Positions 1 through 9,714 are shown, counted from the first letter of the stretch. The stretch: 64,000 bases of DNA from an uncultured Rothia sp. (GCA_946222285.1 CAMIIP010000007.1:21114-85113); one strand, 5' to 3'. Program-made: numbers and translations. Notes: generated by a model not told the origin, from the letters alone.

Positions 1-860
1 ATGACGGTATGTGCGTATGGGATCCCGCGCTGATGCGTCGTTCCCTTGAATACGTCAAGACTTTCAATGGCGTGGTAGCTCAACACGCCCAAGAACCGCG
101 ACTGACTGAAAACGCCCAGATGAACGAGGGCAAGGTTTCTGCCGATTTGGGGCTAACAGGCTGGCCTGCTGTGGCTGAAGAATCCATTATCGCCCGCGAT
201 GTTTTGCTAGCCGAGCACGTTAAATCACGCCTACATATTTGCCATCTTTCAACCAAAGGCTCTGTAGAGATTATCCGCTGGGCTAAGGAACACGGTATTA
301 ACGTAACCGCGGAGGTAACTCCGCATCATCTCTTGCTAACCGATGAGTTAGTTCGCACCTACGACCCCGTGTACAAAGTGAATCCTCCTTTGCGTACCGA
401 AGAAGATGTACTGGCCCTTCGTCAAGCAGTAGCAGACGGAATTATCGATATTATTGGCACCGATCATGCACCGCACCCTCTCGAAGCTAAAGACTGTGAG
501 TGGGCGTGTGCGGCGAACGGCATGACCGGACTTGAACAGGCGCTTTCAATCGTGCAGAAAACTCTAGTGGATGCCGGTTATATCGGTTGGGATCGCGTAG
601 CTGAAATTTTAAGTTTCAAACCTGCTGAAATTGGACTGGCTAGCGATCAAGGTCGCCCCCTTGAAGTGGGAGAGCCCGCCAATCTGGTACTGATTAATCC
701 AGCAACTCAGCGAACCATTGTTCCCGAAGAACAAGCCACCAAGGGTAAGAACAATCCTTACCGGAGTATGGAGGTTCCCGGAGCGGTTATTGCTACTTTC
801 TTTCAAGGACACCCCACCGTGCTCAACGGTGAGCTAAATACTCCCTTTACAAACCGTTAG
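1..860 (+). CDS. pyrC: dihydroorotase, C-terminal part (cut by window start)
   Basis: This enzyme closes carbamoyl-aspartate to dihydroorotate, step three of de novo pyrimidine synthesis in the cytoplasm. The reading frame is open from base 3, so the gene begins before the window; about 285 C-terminal residues are present. Visible type I dihydroorotase signatures are AQHAQEPRL (metal-ligand His), TPHH, KVNPPLR and IGTDHAPH, which holds the catalytic Asp. The N-terminal HxH pair and the carboxylated Lys lie outside the window. It is followed after 9 bp by the PH-like gene and then carA, carB and pyrF, which indicates one pyr operon. Family assignment is firm; only the 5' end is unseen. Confidence 0.96.
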   Translation, partial: DGMCVWDPALMRRSLEYVKTFNGVVAQHAQEPRLTENAQMNEGKVSADLGLTGWPAVAEESIIARDVLLAEHVKSRLHICHLSTKGSVEIIRWAKEHGINVTAEVTPHHLLLTDELVRTYDPVYKVNPPLRTEEDVLALRQAVADGIIDIIGTDHAPHPLEAKDCEWACAANGMTGLEQALSIVQKTLVDAGYIGWDRVAEILSFKPAEIGLASDQGRPLEVGEPANLVLINPATQRTIVPEEQATKGKNNPYRSMEVPGAVIATFFQGHPTVLNGELNTPFTNR

Positions 861-869
861 GAATCCAAT

Positions 870-1391
870 TTGGGAAGTCGACTGATACCAACCCTTATTT
901 GCCTAGCACTCATCTTTGTAATCGTGGCGCTCATGCGAAAAGGGTGGAACAGCAGAAAAAGGTCACAGTCCACATGGGGCAAACTTGCTGAAGTTCCCGC
1001 TCACTACGACGATCTAACTCCGCTAGCAGTTATTCCGGGCACCTACGTTAGTACCACCGTCATGGGGGACTGGCTAGACCGTATTGCTACAGATACCCTG
1101 GGGGTAAAATCGGAGGCACGCCTGCTGATTTATAAGGAGGCTCTCATAGTAGAGCGGCAAGGCGCTCAAGATATTTTTCTTTCCGACCGGGATATTTTAG
1201 GTGTGCGTCTTCAATCGGGAGCTACCGGAAAATTCGTAGAAAAAGACGGTCTTTTAATAGTGAGTTGGAACTATGAGCAACAGAAAGCAGATTTTGCCTT
1301 CCGTTCTCAGTTCTCCGAGGACAAACTCCGTGCCCAGCAACTTATTGAGCAGATGGCACCTGCTGCCTTCACATCTCTTCCAGAGTCATAG
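870..1391 (+). CDS. membrane-anchored PH-like protein of the pyr operon
   Basis: A 173-residue protein with one N-terminal membrane helix (about residues 4-22, ending in a basic stretch RKGWNSRKR) followed by a soluble beta-rich domain. The middle part (LLIYKEALIVERQ, then SDRDILGVRLQSG and DGLLIVSW) resembles bacterial PH-like domains. No catalytic residues are apparent. The start is TTG at 870, nine bases after the pyrC stop, with an AGGA just upstream. Its place between pyrC and carA is, from memory, shared by related Micrococcaceae, suggesting co-transcription with pyrimidine genes, but no role in the pathway can be deduced from sequence. Confidence 0.7.
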   Translation: MGSRLIPTLICLALIFVIVALMRKGWNSRKRSQSTWGKLAEVPAHYDDLTPLAVIPGTYVSTTVMGDWLDRIATDTLGVKSEARLLIYKEALIVERQGAQDIFLSDRDILGVRLQSGATGKFVEKDGLLIVSWNYEQQKADFAFRSQFSEDKLRAQQLIEQMAPAAFTSLPES

Positions 1392-1435
1392 AACGTACAG
1401 CAAAAGCTGTGAGAAAAATTAGTGAGGAAACAACC

Positions 1436-2599
1436 ATGACCACTTCAACCCACAGGGGTAATCAGGCTGTGCTCGTTCTTGAAGACGGCACAGTTTTCTT
1501 CGGTCAAACCTATGGTGCCGAGGGCAAGACCCTGGGCGAAGCCGTATTCTCTACCGGTATGACCGGTTATCAAGAAACACTAACTGATCCGTCTTATGCG
1601 GGACAGATCGTAGTGCAAACAGCTCCCCATATCGGTAATACCGGGGTGAACGCAGAAGATGCTGAGTCGCGCAAAATTTGGGTTTCCGGCTATGTGGTGC
1701 GAGATGCCGCGCGTCGTGCCTCTAATTGGCGATCAGAAATGTCACTCAACGATTATCTGCAAGAAGAGGGAATCGTAGGTATTCAGGGGATTGATACCCG
1801 CGCGTTGACCCGCCACCTCCGTGAAGTTGGCTCTTCACGGGCAGGCATTTTTGGGGGAGAGGATGCACGACGGCCGATCTCCGAACTAGTGGAGATTGTT
1901 AAATCTGCTGAACCGATGGCAGGTCGCAAGCTGGCTGAATCTGTTTCAATTGCTGAAGCTCAAATCATTGAACCTGCTGATTGGGGTTGGGATAAGCCTG
2001 TTGTAGCAGAGCTTGTTGCCTTGGATTTGGGCATCAAAGCAATGACTCCTAAGCGTTTCGCTGAACGTGGAGTTCGCGTTCATGTGCTTCCTGCTACCAG
2101 CACCATTGAAGATGTCAAAGCTGTTGAAGCAGATGGTTTCTTTATTTCTAACGGTCCTGGAGACCCTTCAACTGCAGATGAGCAGGTAGAACTACTCCAG
2201 CAGGTTTTGCGGGAGAAAACTCCTTTCTTTGGCATCTGCTTTGGTAATCAAATTCTTGGTCGTGCGCTCGGGTTCGGGACCTATAAACTCAAGTTCGGGC
2301 ACCGAGGCATCAACCAGCCCGTGATGGATCGTACCACCAACAAAGTAGAGATCACTGCACAAAATCACGGCTTCGCCGTCGACGCTCCCATCGACGCGGT
2401 AACTACCGCCCCCAACGAAGAATTTGGACGCGTAGAAGTATCTCATATTGGTCTTAATGACGACGTTGTCGAAGGACTTCGTTGCCTCGACATTCCTGCT
2501 TTCTCAGTGCAGTACCACCCAGAAGCAGCAGCAGGTCCTCACGACGCTGCCTATCTTTTTGACCGTTTTATTGACCTCATGGTCGAGCACAAGAACTAA
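1436..2599 (+). CDS. carA: carbamoyl-phosphate synthase small (glutaminase) subunit
   Basis: CarA hydrolyses glutamine and channels ammonia to CarB for carbamoyl phosphate, feeding pyrimidines and arginine. The N-terminal CPSase small-subunit domain (VLVLEDGTVFFG, STGMTGYQE, DTRALTRHLRE) is followed by a class I glutamine amidotransferase with the nucleophile elbow GICFGNQILG and the His-Glu pair in QYHPEAAAGPHD. I place the start at ATG 1436, about 7 bases after GAGGA; an in-frame GTG at 1409 would add nine residues but has no ribosome site. The result is 387 residues, usual for the family. It is 26 bp upstream of carB. Confidence 0.96.
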   Translation: MTTSTHRGNQAVLVLEDGTVFFGQTYGAEGKTLGEAVFSTGMTGYQETLTDPSYAGQIVVQTAPHIGNTGVNAEDAESRKIWVSGYVVRDAARRASNWRSEMSLNDYLQEEGIVGIQGIDTRALTRHLREVGSSRAGIFGGEDARRPISELVEIVKSAEPMAGRKLAESVSIAEAQIIEPADWGWDKPVVAELVALDLGIKAMTPKRFAERGVRVHVLPATSTIEDVKAVEADGFFISNGPGDPSTADEQVELLQQVLREKTPFFGICFGNQILGRALGFGTYKLKFGHRGINQPVMDRTTNKVEITAQNHGFAVDAPIDAVTTAPNEEFGRVEVSHIGLNDDVVEGLRCLDIPAFSVQYHPEAAAGPHDAAYLFDRFIDLMVEHKN

Positions 2600-2625
2600 G
2601 ACGAACGTAAGGAAACGAACAGATA

Positions 2626-5600
2626 ATGCCACGCAGAAAAGATCTCAATTCAGTCTTGGTTATTGGTTCTGGCCCCATTGTTATTGGGCAGGCAGCCGAG
2701 TTCGACTATTCGGGTACTCAGGCACTTCGGGTTCTTAAAGAAGAAGGTGTTCGAGTTATTCTGGTGAACTCGAATCCTGCAACGATTATGACCGATCCCG
2801 AATTTGCTGATGCAACCTATATTGAGCCGATTACTCCCGAAGTGATTGAGAAAATTATCAGCAAAGAAAAGCCCGATGCTATTCTGCCGACTCTAGGCGG
2901 GCAAACTGCACTGAACGCAGCGATTGCTCTTGATGCAGCGGGAATTCTAGAGAAGTACAATGTTGAGCTGATTGGTGCAAATATCGCAGCAATTAATCTC
3001 GGTGAAGATCGCGAAGCTTTCAAAGGCGTTGTTGAACGTGCCGGCGGCGAGTCCGCTCGATCAGAAATCGTTCACTCCATGGATGAAGCTCTAGCAGCAG
3101 CAGAAAAGCTTGGCTATCCGATGGTGGTTCGGCCCTCCTTCACTATGGGCGGTTTGGGCTCAGGTATGGCTTACAACGAAACCGACCTCTACCGCATTGC
3201 CGGTGCCGGAATCCAGTACAGCCCCACCAGCGAAGTTCTGCTCGAAGAGTCGATTCTTGGATGGAAAGAATACGAGCTGGAGATGATGCGTGATAAGAAC
3301 GATAACGTTGTTGTTGTATGCTCCATCGAAAACTTTGATCCCGTAGGTGTACACACCGGCGATTCTATTACCGTAGCGCCCGCGCTCACGCTGACCGACC
3401 GCGAATATCAGAAACTTCGCGACATCTCTATCAACGTGATTCGTGAGGTAGGTGTTGACACCGGCGGCTGTAATATTCAGTTTGCCGTAGATCCCAAAAC
3501 CGGGCGCATTATTGTGATTGAAATGAATCCTCGGGTTTCCCGTTCATCAGCTCTGGCGTCTAAAGCAACCGGCTTCCCCATTGCCAAGATCGCTACTAAG
3601 CTTTCGTTGGGCTACACTCTCGACGAAATTCCTAATGATATTACCCAGAAGACTCCTGCATCTTTCGAGCCCACCCTCGACTACGTCGTCGTCAAGGTTC
3701 CTCGTTTTGCTTTCGAGAAGTTTCCCGCAGCCGATCCCACTTTGACCACCACCATGAAGTCGGTGGGTGAAGCTATGGCGCTCGGTCGCAACTTCACCGA
3801 GGCTCTGCAGAAAGCTATGCGTTCACTGGAGCAGAAAGGTTCAACTTTCTCTTTCACGAAGCAGAATCTTTCTGAATCTGAAATCAATGAACTAATTGAA
3901 GCCGCTAAGATACCCACCACTGAGCGTATCCACCAGGTTCAACGTGCTTTGCTCGAGGGCGCAACACTGGAACAGATTCATGAAGCAACGAAGATTGACC
4001 CCTGGTTTATTGACCAATTACAGCTACTCAATGAAGTCGCTGAAGAGGTAGCTACACAGGGTAACCTCAATGAACAGGCTTTGCGCTTAGCCAAACGCCA
4101 TGGTTTCTCTGATGCACAGATTGGCGAGATTACTGGCTTGTCTGAAGATGTTGTTCGCGGCATTCGCCATGCCTTAGGTATCCGCCCGGTTTTCAAAACT
4201 GTCGACACCTGTGCCGCTGAGTTTGAGGCTTTCACCCCCTACCACTACTCTTCTTACGATCAGGAAGATGAAGTAGCTCAACACAGTAAACCTTCCATCA
4301 TGATTTTGGGCTCTGGTCCCAATCGTATCGGTCAGGGTATCGAGTTTGATTACTCCTGCGTTCATGCTTCAATGGTTTTGCGTGAAGCCGGCTATGAAAC
4401 TGTGATGGTAAACTGCAACCCAGAGACTGTTTCCACCGATTACGATGTTTCTACCCGTCTCTACTTTGAGCCGCTCACTCTTGAGGATGTGCTAGAGATT
4501 GTCGAAACTGAGCGTCGTACTGGCGGTCTGCTGGGTGTTTTTGTTCAGCTGGGTGGTCAAACTCCTCTCAAGCTTGCTCAGGCTCTCAAAGACGCTGGAA
4601 TTCCCATTCTCGGCACTACTCCAGAGGCTATTGACCTTGCTGAAGATCGTGGTGAATTTTCTAGAGTTCTTGAAGGAGCTCAGCTACTTTCGCCCAAGAA
4701 CGGCACCGCATTCACCTTCGAGAATGCTAAGCGTATTGCCGATGAAATCGGTTATCCTGTCTTGGTTCGCCCCTCATACGTTTTGGGCGGTCGCGGCATG
4801 GAAATTGTCTATGAAGAAGAGCAACTGGCTCGCTATCTCGAAAACGCTACCGAGGTATCGCCTGCCCAACCTGCACTGATCGATAAGTTCCTTGAAGACG
4901 CCATTGAAATTGATGTCGATGCTCTTTACGACGGTCATGAAATGTACCTGGGTGGCATTATGGAGCACATCGAAGAGGCAGGTATTCACTCTGGTGATTC
5001 CTCGTGTACCCTTCCTCCTATTACCTTGGCGCCAGACGTCCTTGCTCGTGTGAAAGATGCGACCTTCAAGATTGCCCAAGGCGTGGGAGTCAAGGGACTA
5101 ATCAATATTCAGTTCGCGCTTCAATCAGATATTCTTTACGTGATTGAAGCGAACCCTCGTGCCTCGCGTACCGTTCCGTTTGTATCGAAAGCAACCGGCG
5201 TTCAGATGGCTAAGGCTGCCGCTTTGATCGGTACGGGTAAGAGCATCGCTGACCTTAAGAATGAGGGCGTTCTGCCCACACATATGGACGGTGCAACGCT
5301 ACCTCAAGAGACAGCGATTGCTGTCAAAGCTGCGGTTCTTCCTTTTAGCCGTTTCCGTACTCGTGAGGGCGTCGTTGTTGATTCATTGCTTAGCCCCGAA
5401 ATGCGTTCTACCGGCGAAGTCATGGGTCTCCACCGCCATTTCGATACTGCCTTTGCAAAAGCAGAAACAGCTATCGGGGCGCAACTTCCGACCCAGGGTA
5501 AAGTTTTTGTTTCGGTAGCTAATAAAGATAAACGCAACGCTATTATCTATGTGCGTATGCTTGAGCAGCTTGGTTTTGAGATCATTTCTACCGGTGGAAC

Positions 5601-5934
5601 TGCGGATGTTTTGCGCCGCAACGGTGTTTCTTCGGTGATAGTTTCTAAAATCCGGGAAACCTCTGAGGGAGATCAATCGATTGTGGATCTCATTAATGCC
5701 GGTGATATTGATTTGATTCTGAACTCTCCTAGCGGCGGGCAAGCACGTGGAGACGGTTTTGAAATTCGTGCAGCAGCTATTTCTATGGGTGTTCCCGTGG
5801 TAACTACGGTTTCACAATTTGGGGCTGCAGTACAGGGAATTCAGGCTATGCGTGATCACAGTTGGGACGTGATGAGTATCCAGGAACATGAGATGTCTCT
5901 GGAGCAGGCTCAGGCAGATCGGGCAAAGGCATGA
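2626..5934 (+). CDS. carB: carbamoyl-phosphate synthase large subunit
   Basis: CarB makes carbamoyl phosphate from bicarbonate, ammonia and two ATP. At 1102 residues it has the full internally duplicated form. Each half starts with a pre-ATP-grasp motif (GSGPIVIGQAAEFDYSG near residue 13, GSGPNRIGQGIEFDYS near 560), followed by ATP-grasp segments such as VVRPSFTMGGLGSGMA and VLVRPSYVLGGRGMEI. The oligomerisation domain lies between. The last roughly 140 residues form the MGS-like allosteric domain (FVSVANKDKRNAIIY, IISTGGTADVLRRNG). The gene overlaps pyrF by 4 bp (ATGA). It is a 3.3-kb frame without any disruption, a useful control for the frameshifts seen elsewhere in the window. Confidence 0.98.
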   Translation: MPRRKDLNSVLVIGSGPIVIGQAAEFDYSGTQALRVLKEEGVRVILVNSNPATIMTDPEFADATYIEPITPEVIEKIISKEKPDAILPTLGGQTALNAAIALDAAGILEKYNVELIGANIAAINLGEDREAFKGVVERAGGESARSEIVHSMDEALAAAEKLGYPMVVRPSFTMGGLGSGMAYNETDLYRIAGAGIQYSPTSEVLLEESILGWKEYELEMMRDKNDNVVVVCSIENFDPVGVHTGDSITVAPALTLTDREYQKLRDISINVIREVGVDTGGCNIQFAVDPKTGRIIVIEMNPRVSRSSALASKATGFPIAKIATKLSLGYTLDEIPNDITQKTPASFEPTLDYVVVKVPRFAFEKFPAADPTLTTTMKSVGEAMALGRNFTEALQKAMRSLEQKGSTFSFTKQNLSESEINELIEAAKIPTTERIHQVQRALLEGATLEQIHEATKIDPWFIDQLQLLNEVAEEVATQGNLNEQALRLAKRHGFSDAQIGEITGLSEDVVRGIRHALGIRPVFKTVDTCAAEFEAFTPYHYSSYDQEDEVAQHSKPSIMILGSGPNRIGQGIEFDYSCVHASMVLREAGYETVMVNCNPETVSTDYDVSTRLYFEPLTLEDVLEIVETERRTGGLLGVFVQLGGQTPLKLAQALKDAGIPILGTTPEAIDLAEDRGEFSRVLEGAQLLSPKNGTAFTFENAKRIADEIGYPVLVRPSYVLGGRGMEIVYEEEQLARYLENATEVSPAQPALIDKFLEDAIEIDVDALYDGHEMYLGGIMEHIEEAGIHSGDSSCTLPPITLAPDVLARVKDATFKIAQGVGVKGLINIQFALQSDILYVIEANPRASRTVPFVSKATGVQMAKAAALIGTGKSIADLKNEGVLPTHMDGATLPQETAIAVKAAVLPFSRFRTREGVVVDSLLSPEMRSTGEVMGLHRHFDTAFAKAETAIGAQLPTQGKVFVSVANKDKRNAIIYVRMLEQLGFEIISTGGTADVLRRNGVSSVIVSKIRETSEGDQSIVDLINAGDIDLILNSPSGGQARGDGFEIRAAAISMGVPVVTTVSQFGAAVQGIQAMRDHSWDVMSIQEHEMSLEQAQADRAKA

Positions 5935-6782
5935 ACAAGAAACTAGGGTTCGGGGATCAACTTGCTCAAGCAATGGGGGAGAGAGGTCCTCTTTGCGTGG
6001 GAATTGATCCTCATCCGGAGCTTTTGAAACAGTGGAGATTAGAAGATTCTGCATCGGGTCTTGCTTCATTTTCTGAGACCGTTATCGAAGCTGTGGACTC
6101 TCGCGTTGCTGCTCTTAAACCTCAGGTTGCTCTATTCGAACGTTTAGGATCAGCCGGTTTTAAGGTACTGGAGGAGGTACTAGCGGAGTGCCGTCGCCGT
6201 CAAATTCTCGTGATAGCCGATGCTAAACGTGGTGATATCGGATCGACTATGTCGGCTTACGCTCAGGCATGGTTGGGGCGAGAAAGCACTCTTTCCACTG
6301 ACTCGGTGACTTTAAGCCCCTATCTGGGTTTTGAATCACTTCGTCCTGCTCTTGATATAGCGCAAGAAGAACAGAGGGGCGTATTTGTTCTTGCGCTCAC
6401 CTCAAACCCCGAAGGTAAGACAGTGCAACATATGGGGGGGAGATCTTCGGTTGCGCTACAGATGTTTAAGTCAGCCCGGGATGAAAATGAGCGTGTGGGA
6501 TTTACTCAGATGGGTTCTTGCGGACTAGTGATTGGAGCAACGGTTGGTGATGCTTTACAAGAGCTGAAGATAGATCTGACTGGGTTCAATGGTCCCATTC
6601 TTGCTCCCGGTTACGGTGCTCAAGGAGCTACTGCTGAGTCGCTTTTTGAAACATTTCGAGGAATTGAGAATCAGATTCTCGTGAATTCAAGCCGTGATAT
6701 TTTGCGACACGGTAATTGTGTTCAAGGTCTCATTGATGCGATCGAATTGACTAATTCAGACTTAATGAAAGTTATAGAATGA
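5931..6782 (+). CDS. pyrF: orotidine 5'-phosphate decarboxylase, type 2
   Basis: PyrF converts OMP to UMP, the last de novo pyrimidine step. The protein has 283 residues, the length of the long (type 2, actinobacterial/myxobacterial) subfamily. It contains GPLCVGIDPHPELL at the N-terminus and the catalytic segment ADAKRGDIGST with the Lys/Asp tetrad. Later features are LTSNPEG and the phosphate-binding LAPGYGAQGA and VNSSRDIL. Its ATG overlaps the carB stop, so translation is probably coupled. It is the last gene of the operon; the rho-independent terminator at 6904-6950 follows. Confidence 0.95.
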   Translation: MNKKLGFGDQLAQAMGERGPLCVGIDPHPELLKQWRLEDSASGLASFSETVIEAVDSRVAALKPQVALFERLGSAGFKVLEEVLAECRRRQILVIADAKRGDIGSTMSAYAQAWLGRESTLSTDSVTLSPYLGFESLRPALDIAQEEQRGVFVLALTSNPEGKTVQHMGGRSSVALQMFKSARDENERVGFTQMGSCGLVIGATVGDALQELKIDLTGFNGPILAPGYGAQGATAESLFETFRGIENQILVNSSRDILRHGNCVQGLIDAIELTNSDLMKVIE

Positions 6783-6903
6783 CAAATTTATAAAAATACG
6801 TCGCATACTCTTCACCATTTTTAGAAATACAGAACGACATTCACATTACCTACGGGTAATTAAAAAAATGTGTCCCCTAAAGTGATAGATTAAATCTACC
6901 TTC

Positions 6904-6950
6904 AAGGCGGCGCGAAATGTTCCGCATGGTTCGTTTTGCGCCGCCTTTGT
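6904..6950 (+). terminator. terminator after the pyr operon
   Basis: The arms AAGGCGGCGC (6904-6913) and GCGCCGCCTT (6938-6947) are perfect complements, and the stem can extend inward by four A-T or G-T pairs. A short T run follows. It lies between pyrF and mihF in a 224-bp gap. The rest of that gap (6783-6903, 6951-7006) is AT-rich with no visible reading frame and probably holds the mihF promoter. Confidence 0.8.
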
Positions 6951-7006
6951 AGTTGGTTCGCACCAAATAATCACTTCGTTATAACTTTATAAAAAGGGGA
7001 AATATT

Positions 7007-7321
7007 ATGGCACTTCGTCCACTTACCGAAGAAGAGCGCGCTCTAGCTCGTCAAAAAGCTAAACAAGCTCGCACCGCTCGCGCAGAGGTTAAAGAAAGCC
7101 TTAAAAATCGTGAAATAACCGTATCTGTTGTTCTCGAACGCGCTGAATCAGAAGAAGCCTTGAGTAGACTTAAAGTCACCGATATGCTGATGGCTTTGCC
7201 GAGCATCGGAGAAGTTCGAGCGGATTCAATACTGCGAGAACTCAATATTGCACAATCGCGTCGTCTGCGTGGTCTAGGGATTCACCAGCGCCGAGCACTT
7301 ATTGAATTTCTAGAACGATAG
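7007..7321 (+). CDS. mihF: integration host factor, actinobacterial type
   Basis: A 104-residue basic protein of the actinobacterial IHF (mIHF/sIHF) family, unrelated to proteobacterial IHF. It binds and bends DNA as a nucleoid protein. The N-terminal long charged helix (EEERALARQKAKQARTAR) is followed by the helix-two-turns-helix core with MLMALPSIGEVRAD and RRLRGLGIHQRRAL, matching known family members. The ATG at 7007 follows AAAAAGGGGAAA. gmk begins 9 bp later; the mihF-gmk-rpoZ order is standard in actinobacteria. Confidence 0.95.
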   Translation: MALRPLTEEERALARQKAKQARTARAEVKESLKNREITVSVVLERAESEEALSRLKVTDMLMALPSIGEVRADSILRELNIAQSRRLRGLGIHQRRALIEFLER

Positions 7322-7330
7322 GCGGTCTTC

Positions 7331-7900
7331 GTGGCTGAACATAAGAATCAATTGACTGTACTGGCAGGTCCCACTGCCGTAGGTAAGGGAACGGTCTCAC
7401 AATATATACGAGATCACTATCCAGAGGTTTGGTTCTCAGTTTCAGCCACGACTCGCGATCCTCGCCCGGGAGAAGAAGAAGGCGTTCATTACTATTTCGT
7501 TTCGGATGAAGAGTTCGATTCGATGGTTGATAACAAGCAAATGTTGGAGTGGGCTACGGTTCACAACAGCTATCGCTATGGCACGATGCGGACGATGGTG
7601 CAGAAAGCACTTCAGACGGACCGCCCGGTGCTCCTTGAAATCGATCTGCAAGGGGCTCGCCAAGTCAGAAACAGTATGCCTGAGGCGCAGCTCATCTTTC
7701 TTGCTCCTCCGAGCTGGGAAGAACTCGTGAAACGACTGGTGGGTCGTGGCACTGAGTCAGCTCAGGAACAGCAGGCTCGATTAGAAACAGCAAAAATTGA
7801 GCTTTCTTGTGAGCCTGAATTTGATGTCACCGTAGTGAACGATGATGTCGCTCAAGCTGCTGAAGAAATTGTGAAGTTAATGGGCATCAGCTCACGCTAG
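7331..7900 (+). CDS. gmk: guanylate kinase
   Basis: Phosphorylates GMP to GDP using ATP. The 189-residue protein has the P-loop AGPTAVGKGT (residues about 12-21), the actinobacterial variant of the usual GPSGVGKS. GMP-binding segments SATTRDPRPGE and EGVHYYFVSDEEF follow, then VLLEIDLQGARQVR and the lid region. The start is GTG at 7331, nine bases after the mihF stop, so co-transcription is likely. Confidence 0.95.
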   Translation: MAEHKNQLTVLAGPTAVGKGTVSQYIRDHYPEVWFSVSATTRDPRPGEEEGVHYYFVSDEEFDSMVDNKQMLEWATVHNSYRYGTMRTMVQKALQTDRPVLLEIDLQGARQVRNSMPEAQLIFLAPPSWEELVKRLVGRGTESAQEQQARLETAKIELSCEPEFDVTVVNDDVAQAAEEIVKLMGISSR

Positions 7901-8038
7901 CTTTCATTAGCGCAGGGGCGTTTCAGAGAAGTCCTGTCTCGATGAATGCTTAAAGATCTAATATTAGATATACTTACCTTTTGTCTTGTGCAAACCGGAG
8001 TATCGGCTTGCAGTGATCAATTTTTTACGGGAGTTTTC

Positions 8039-8434
8039 GTGGCAATCGCACACAATGAAGAAGGAATCATCAATCCCAGCGCGGATGCTCTTTTGGAGAA
8101 AGCAGAATCCAAATACGGTTTGGTGATTTTTGGCGCTCGTCGTGCTCGCCAGATTAATGCTTACTACTCGCAACTACACGATAATCTCTTTGACCATGTT
8201 GGGCCTCTTGTCGATAGCGAACCTAACGAGAAGTCGCTTTCGGTTGCTATGCGAGAAATCAACGAAGGACTTATCGAGAATCATCATGTAGTCGACGGTA
8301 AATTCGATGAAAACGGAGATTTGATTCACGAGTCAGAGCCTTCAGCTTTTCTTTCCGGCGATTTTTATATTGAAGAATTTGGCGAAGATGCAGAGGCAGA
8401 ATACATTGATCCGTCTGCTGGATCCGCAGAATAA
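8039..8434 (+). CDS. rpoZ: RNA polymerase omega subunit
   Basis: The omega subunit helps assemble RNA polymerase. Conserved omega segments are GIINPSADALL, YGLVIFGARRARQINAYYSQL and LSVAMREINEGLI. The C-terminus carries an acidic tail of about 45 residues. The frame is open upstream to an ATG at 7946, but those 31 residues lack homology to the family. The GTG at 8039 follows ACGGGAG at a good distance, so I choose it (131 residues). TATACT at 7969-7974 may be a -10 element, but no convincing -35 was seen. Confidence 0.92.
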   Translation: MAIAHNEEGIINPSADALLEKAESKYGLVIFGARRARQINAYYSQLHDNLFDHVGPLVDSEPNEKSLSVAMREINEGLIENHHVVDGKFDENGDLIHESEPSAFLSGDFYIEEFGEDAEAEYIDPSAGSAE

Positions 8435-8457
8435 ATTTATCTAACGAGTAAACGCTC

Positions 8458-9714
8458 ATGCGTATCGTAATTGGATTGGGAGGGGGCATCGCGGCTTATA
8501 AAGCCACGATGCTCCTTCGCTTATTTTCTAAAGCGGGGCACGACGTCGTCGCCATACCTACCGAGGCAGCCCTAAAATTTGTGGGTAAACCTACGTTAGA
8601 AGCTCTCAGCGGAAATCTTGTCTCCACCTCAGTTTTTGACAGGGTGGAGGATGTCAATCATGTACGTCAGGCTGAGCTGGCAGATGCGGTTGTGATTGCA
8701 CCCGCTACCGCAGATCTCATGGCACGGTTAGCGCAAGGCAGAGCAAATGATCTTCTCAGCGCTACCGTGCTAACAACTCATGCTCCGGTGATTCTGGCTC
8801 CCGCGATGCATACTCAGATGTGGGAACATCCTGCCACTCAGAAGAATGTACACGATCTCAAAGAGTATGGTTATCATGTTATTCCTCCCGTTCATGGCCG
8901 TCTCACCGGACCAGACTCTGGGGTGGGTCGGATGCCTGAACCGGAAGATATCTTTACTCAAGCACTAGGAATTATAGAGAAGAGCACTAAATCAGCGATG
9001 AACCAGCTACCTTTGGCTCATCGTAAGCTCATAATCACTGCCGGCGGCACCCGAGAACCTCTCGATCCAGTACGTTACTTAGGCAATAATTCCTCGGGCA
9101 AACAGGGCATAGCTTTAGCACAAGCTGCTCGATCGATGGGTGCCGAGGTAACGCTTATCTGCGCTCATGCCGAAGTTGCAATGCCAGAGAATATACACGT
9201 TGTTCGTGTTTCAACCGCGCTAGAAATGAAAGCTGCAGTAGAGAAATATTCTCCTACAGCAGATGCTCTCATTATGGCTGCTGCGGTCGCAGACTTCCGT
9301 GCAGCTAGATATGAAGAATATAAAATCAAAAAAGCCTCAGATTCCGCCGATGCTCCAACCATTACACTGGTACGGAATCCCGATATTTTGCGAGAGACCG
9401 TTGAAAGTCGCCATCCGGGTTCTAAACCGCACGTTATCGTAGGTTTTGCGGCAGAAACCGGCTCCGCTCATCAATCAGTTCTTCAACTCGGTAAAGAAAA
9501 ACTGGAACGCAAAGGCTGCGATCTTCTCGCAGTTAATCGAGTTGGAAACGGAGCAGGGTTCGGGTCTGATACCAATGAACTCATTATTCTCAACCGATTC
9601 AATGACCAAGAAATCCACAGTACAGGTAATAAAGCGGACGTTTCCGCTGACCTTCTTCACGAAGTGGCAAAATTCTTAGCGGATCTTCATTTATCCCATC
9701 AACCAGAAAGCTAA
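8458..9714 (+). CDS. coaBC: bifunctional phosphopantothenoylcysteine decarboxylase/synthetase
   Basis: CoaBC performs two consecutive coenzyme A steps: CoaB couples cysteine to phosphopantothenate using CTP and CoaC decarboxylates the product. The 418-residue protein starts with the CoaC flavoprotein domain (GLGGGIAAYKA, then VIAPATADLMARLA and PAMHTQMWEHP). The PEPEDI segment comes before the CoaB half (GGTREPLDPVRYLGNNSSGK, later AAAVADF and VGFAAETG). It is 23 bp after rpoZ and 16 bp before metK, in an apparently continuous operon. Confidence 0.96.
   Translation: MRIVIGLGGGIAAYKATMLLRLFSKAGHDVVAIPTEAALKFVGKPTLEALSGNLVSTSVFDRVEDVNHVRQAELADAVVIAPATADLMARLAQGRANDLLSATVLTTHAPVILAPAMHTQMWEHPATQKNVHDLKEYGYHVIPPVHGRLTGPDSGVGRMPEPEDIFTQALGIIEKSTKSAMNQLPLAHRKLIITAGGTREPLDPVRYLGNNSSGKQGIALAQAARSMGAEVTLICAHAEVAMPENIHVVRVSTALEMKAAVEKYSPTADALIMAAAVADFRAARYEEYKIKKASDSADAPTITLVRNPDILRETVESRHPGSKPHVIVGFAAETGSAHQSVLQLGKEKLERKGCDLLAVNRVGNGAGFGSDTNELIILNRFNDQEIHSTGNKADVSADLLHEVAKFLADLHLSHQPES

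Noticed and set aside
1409..1435. Longer carA start at GTG 1409
   Set aside because: No ribosome site and no conserved residues; ATG 1436 has GAGGA at correct distance.
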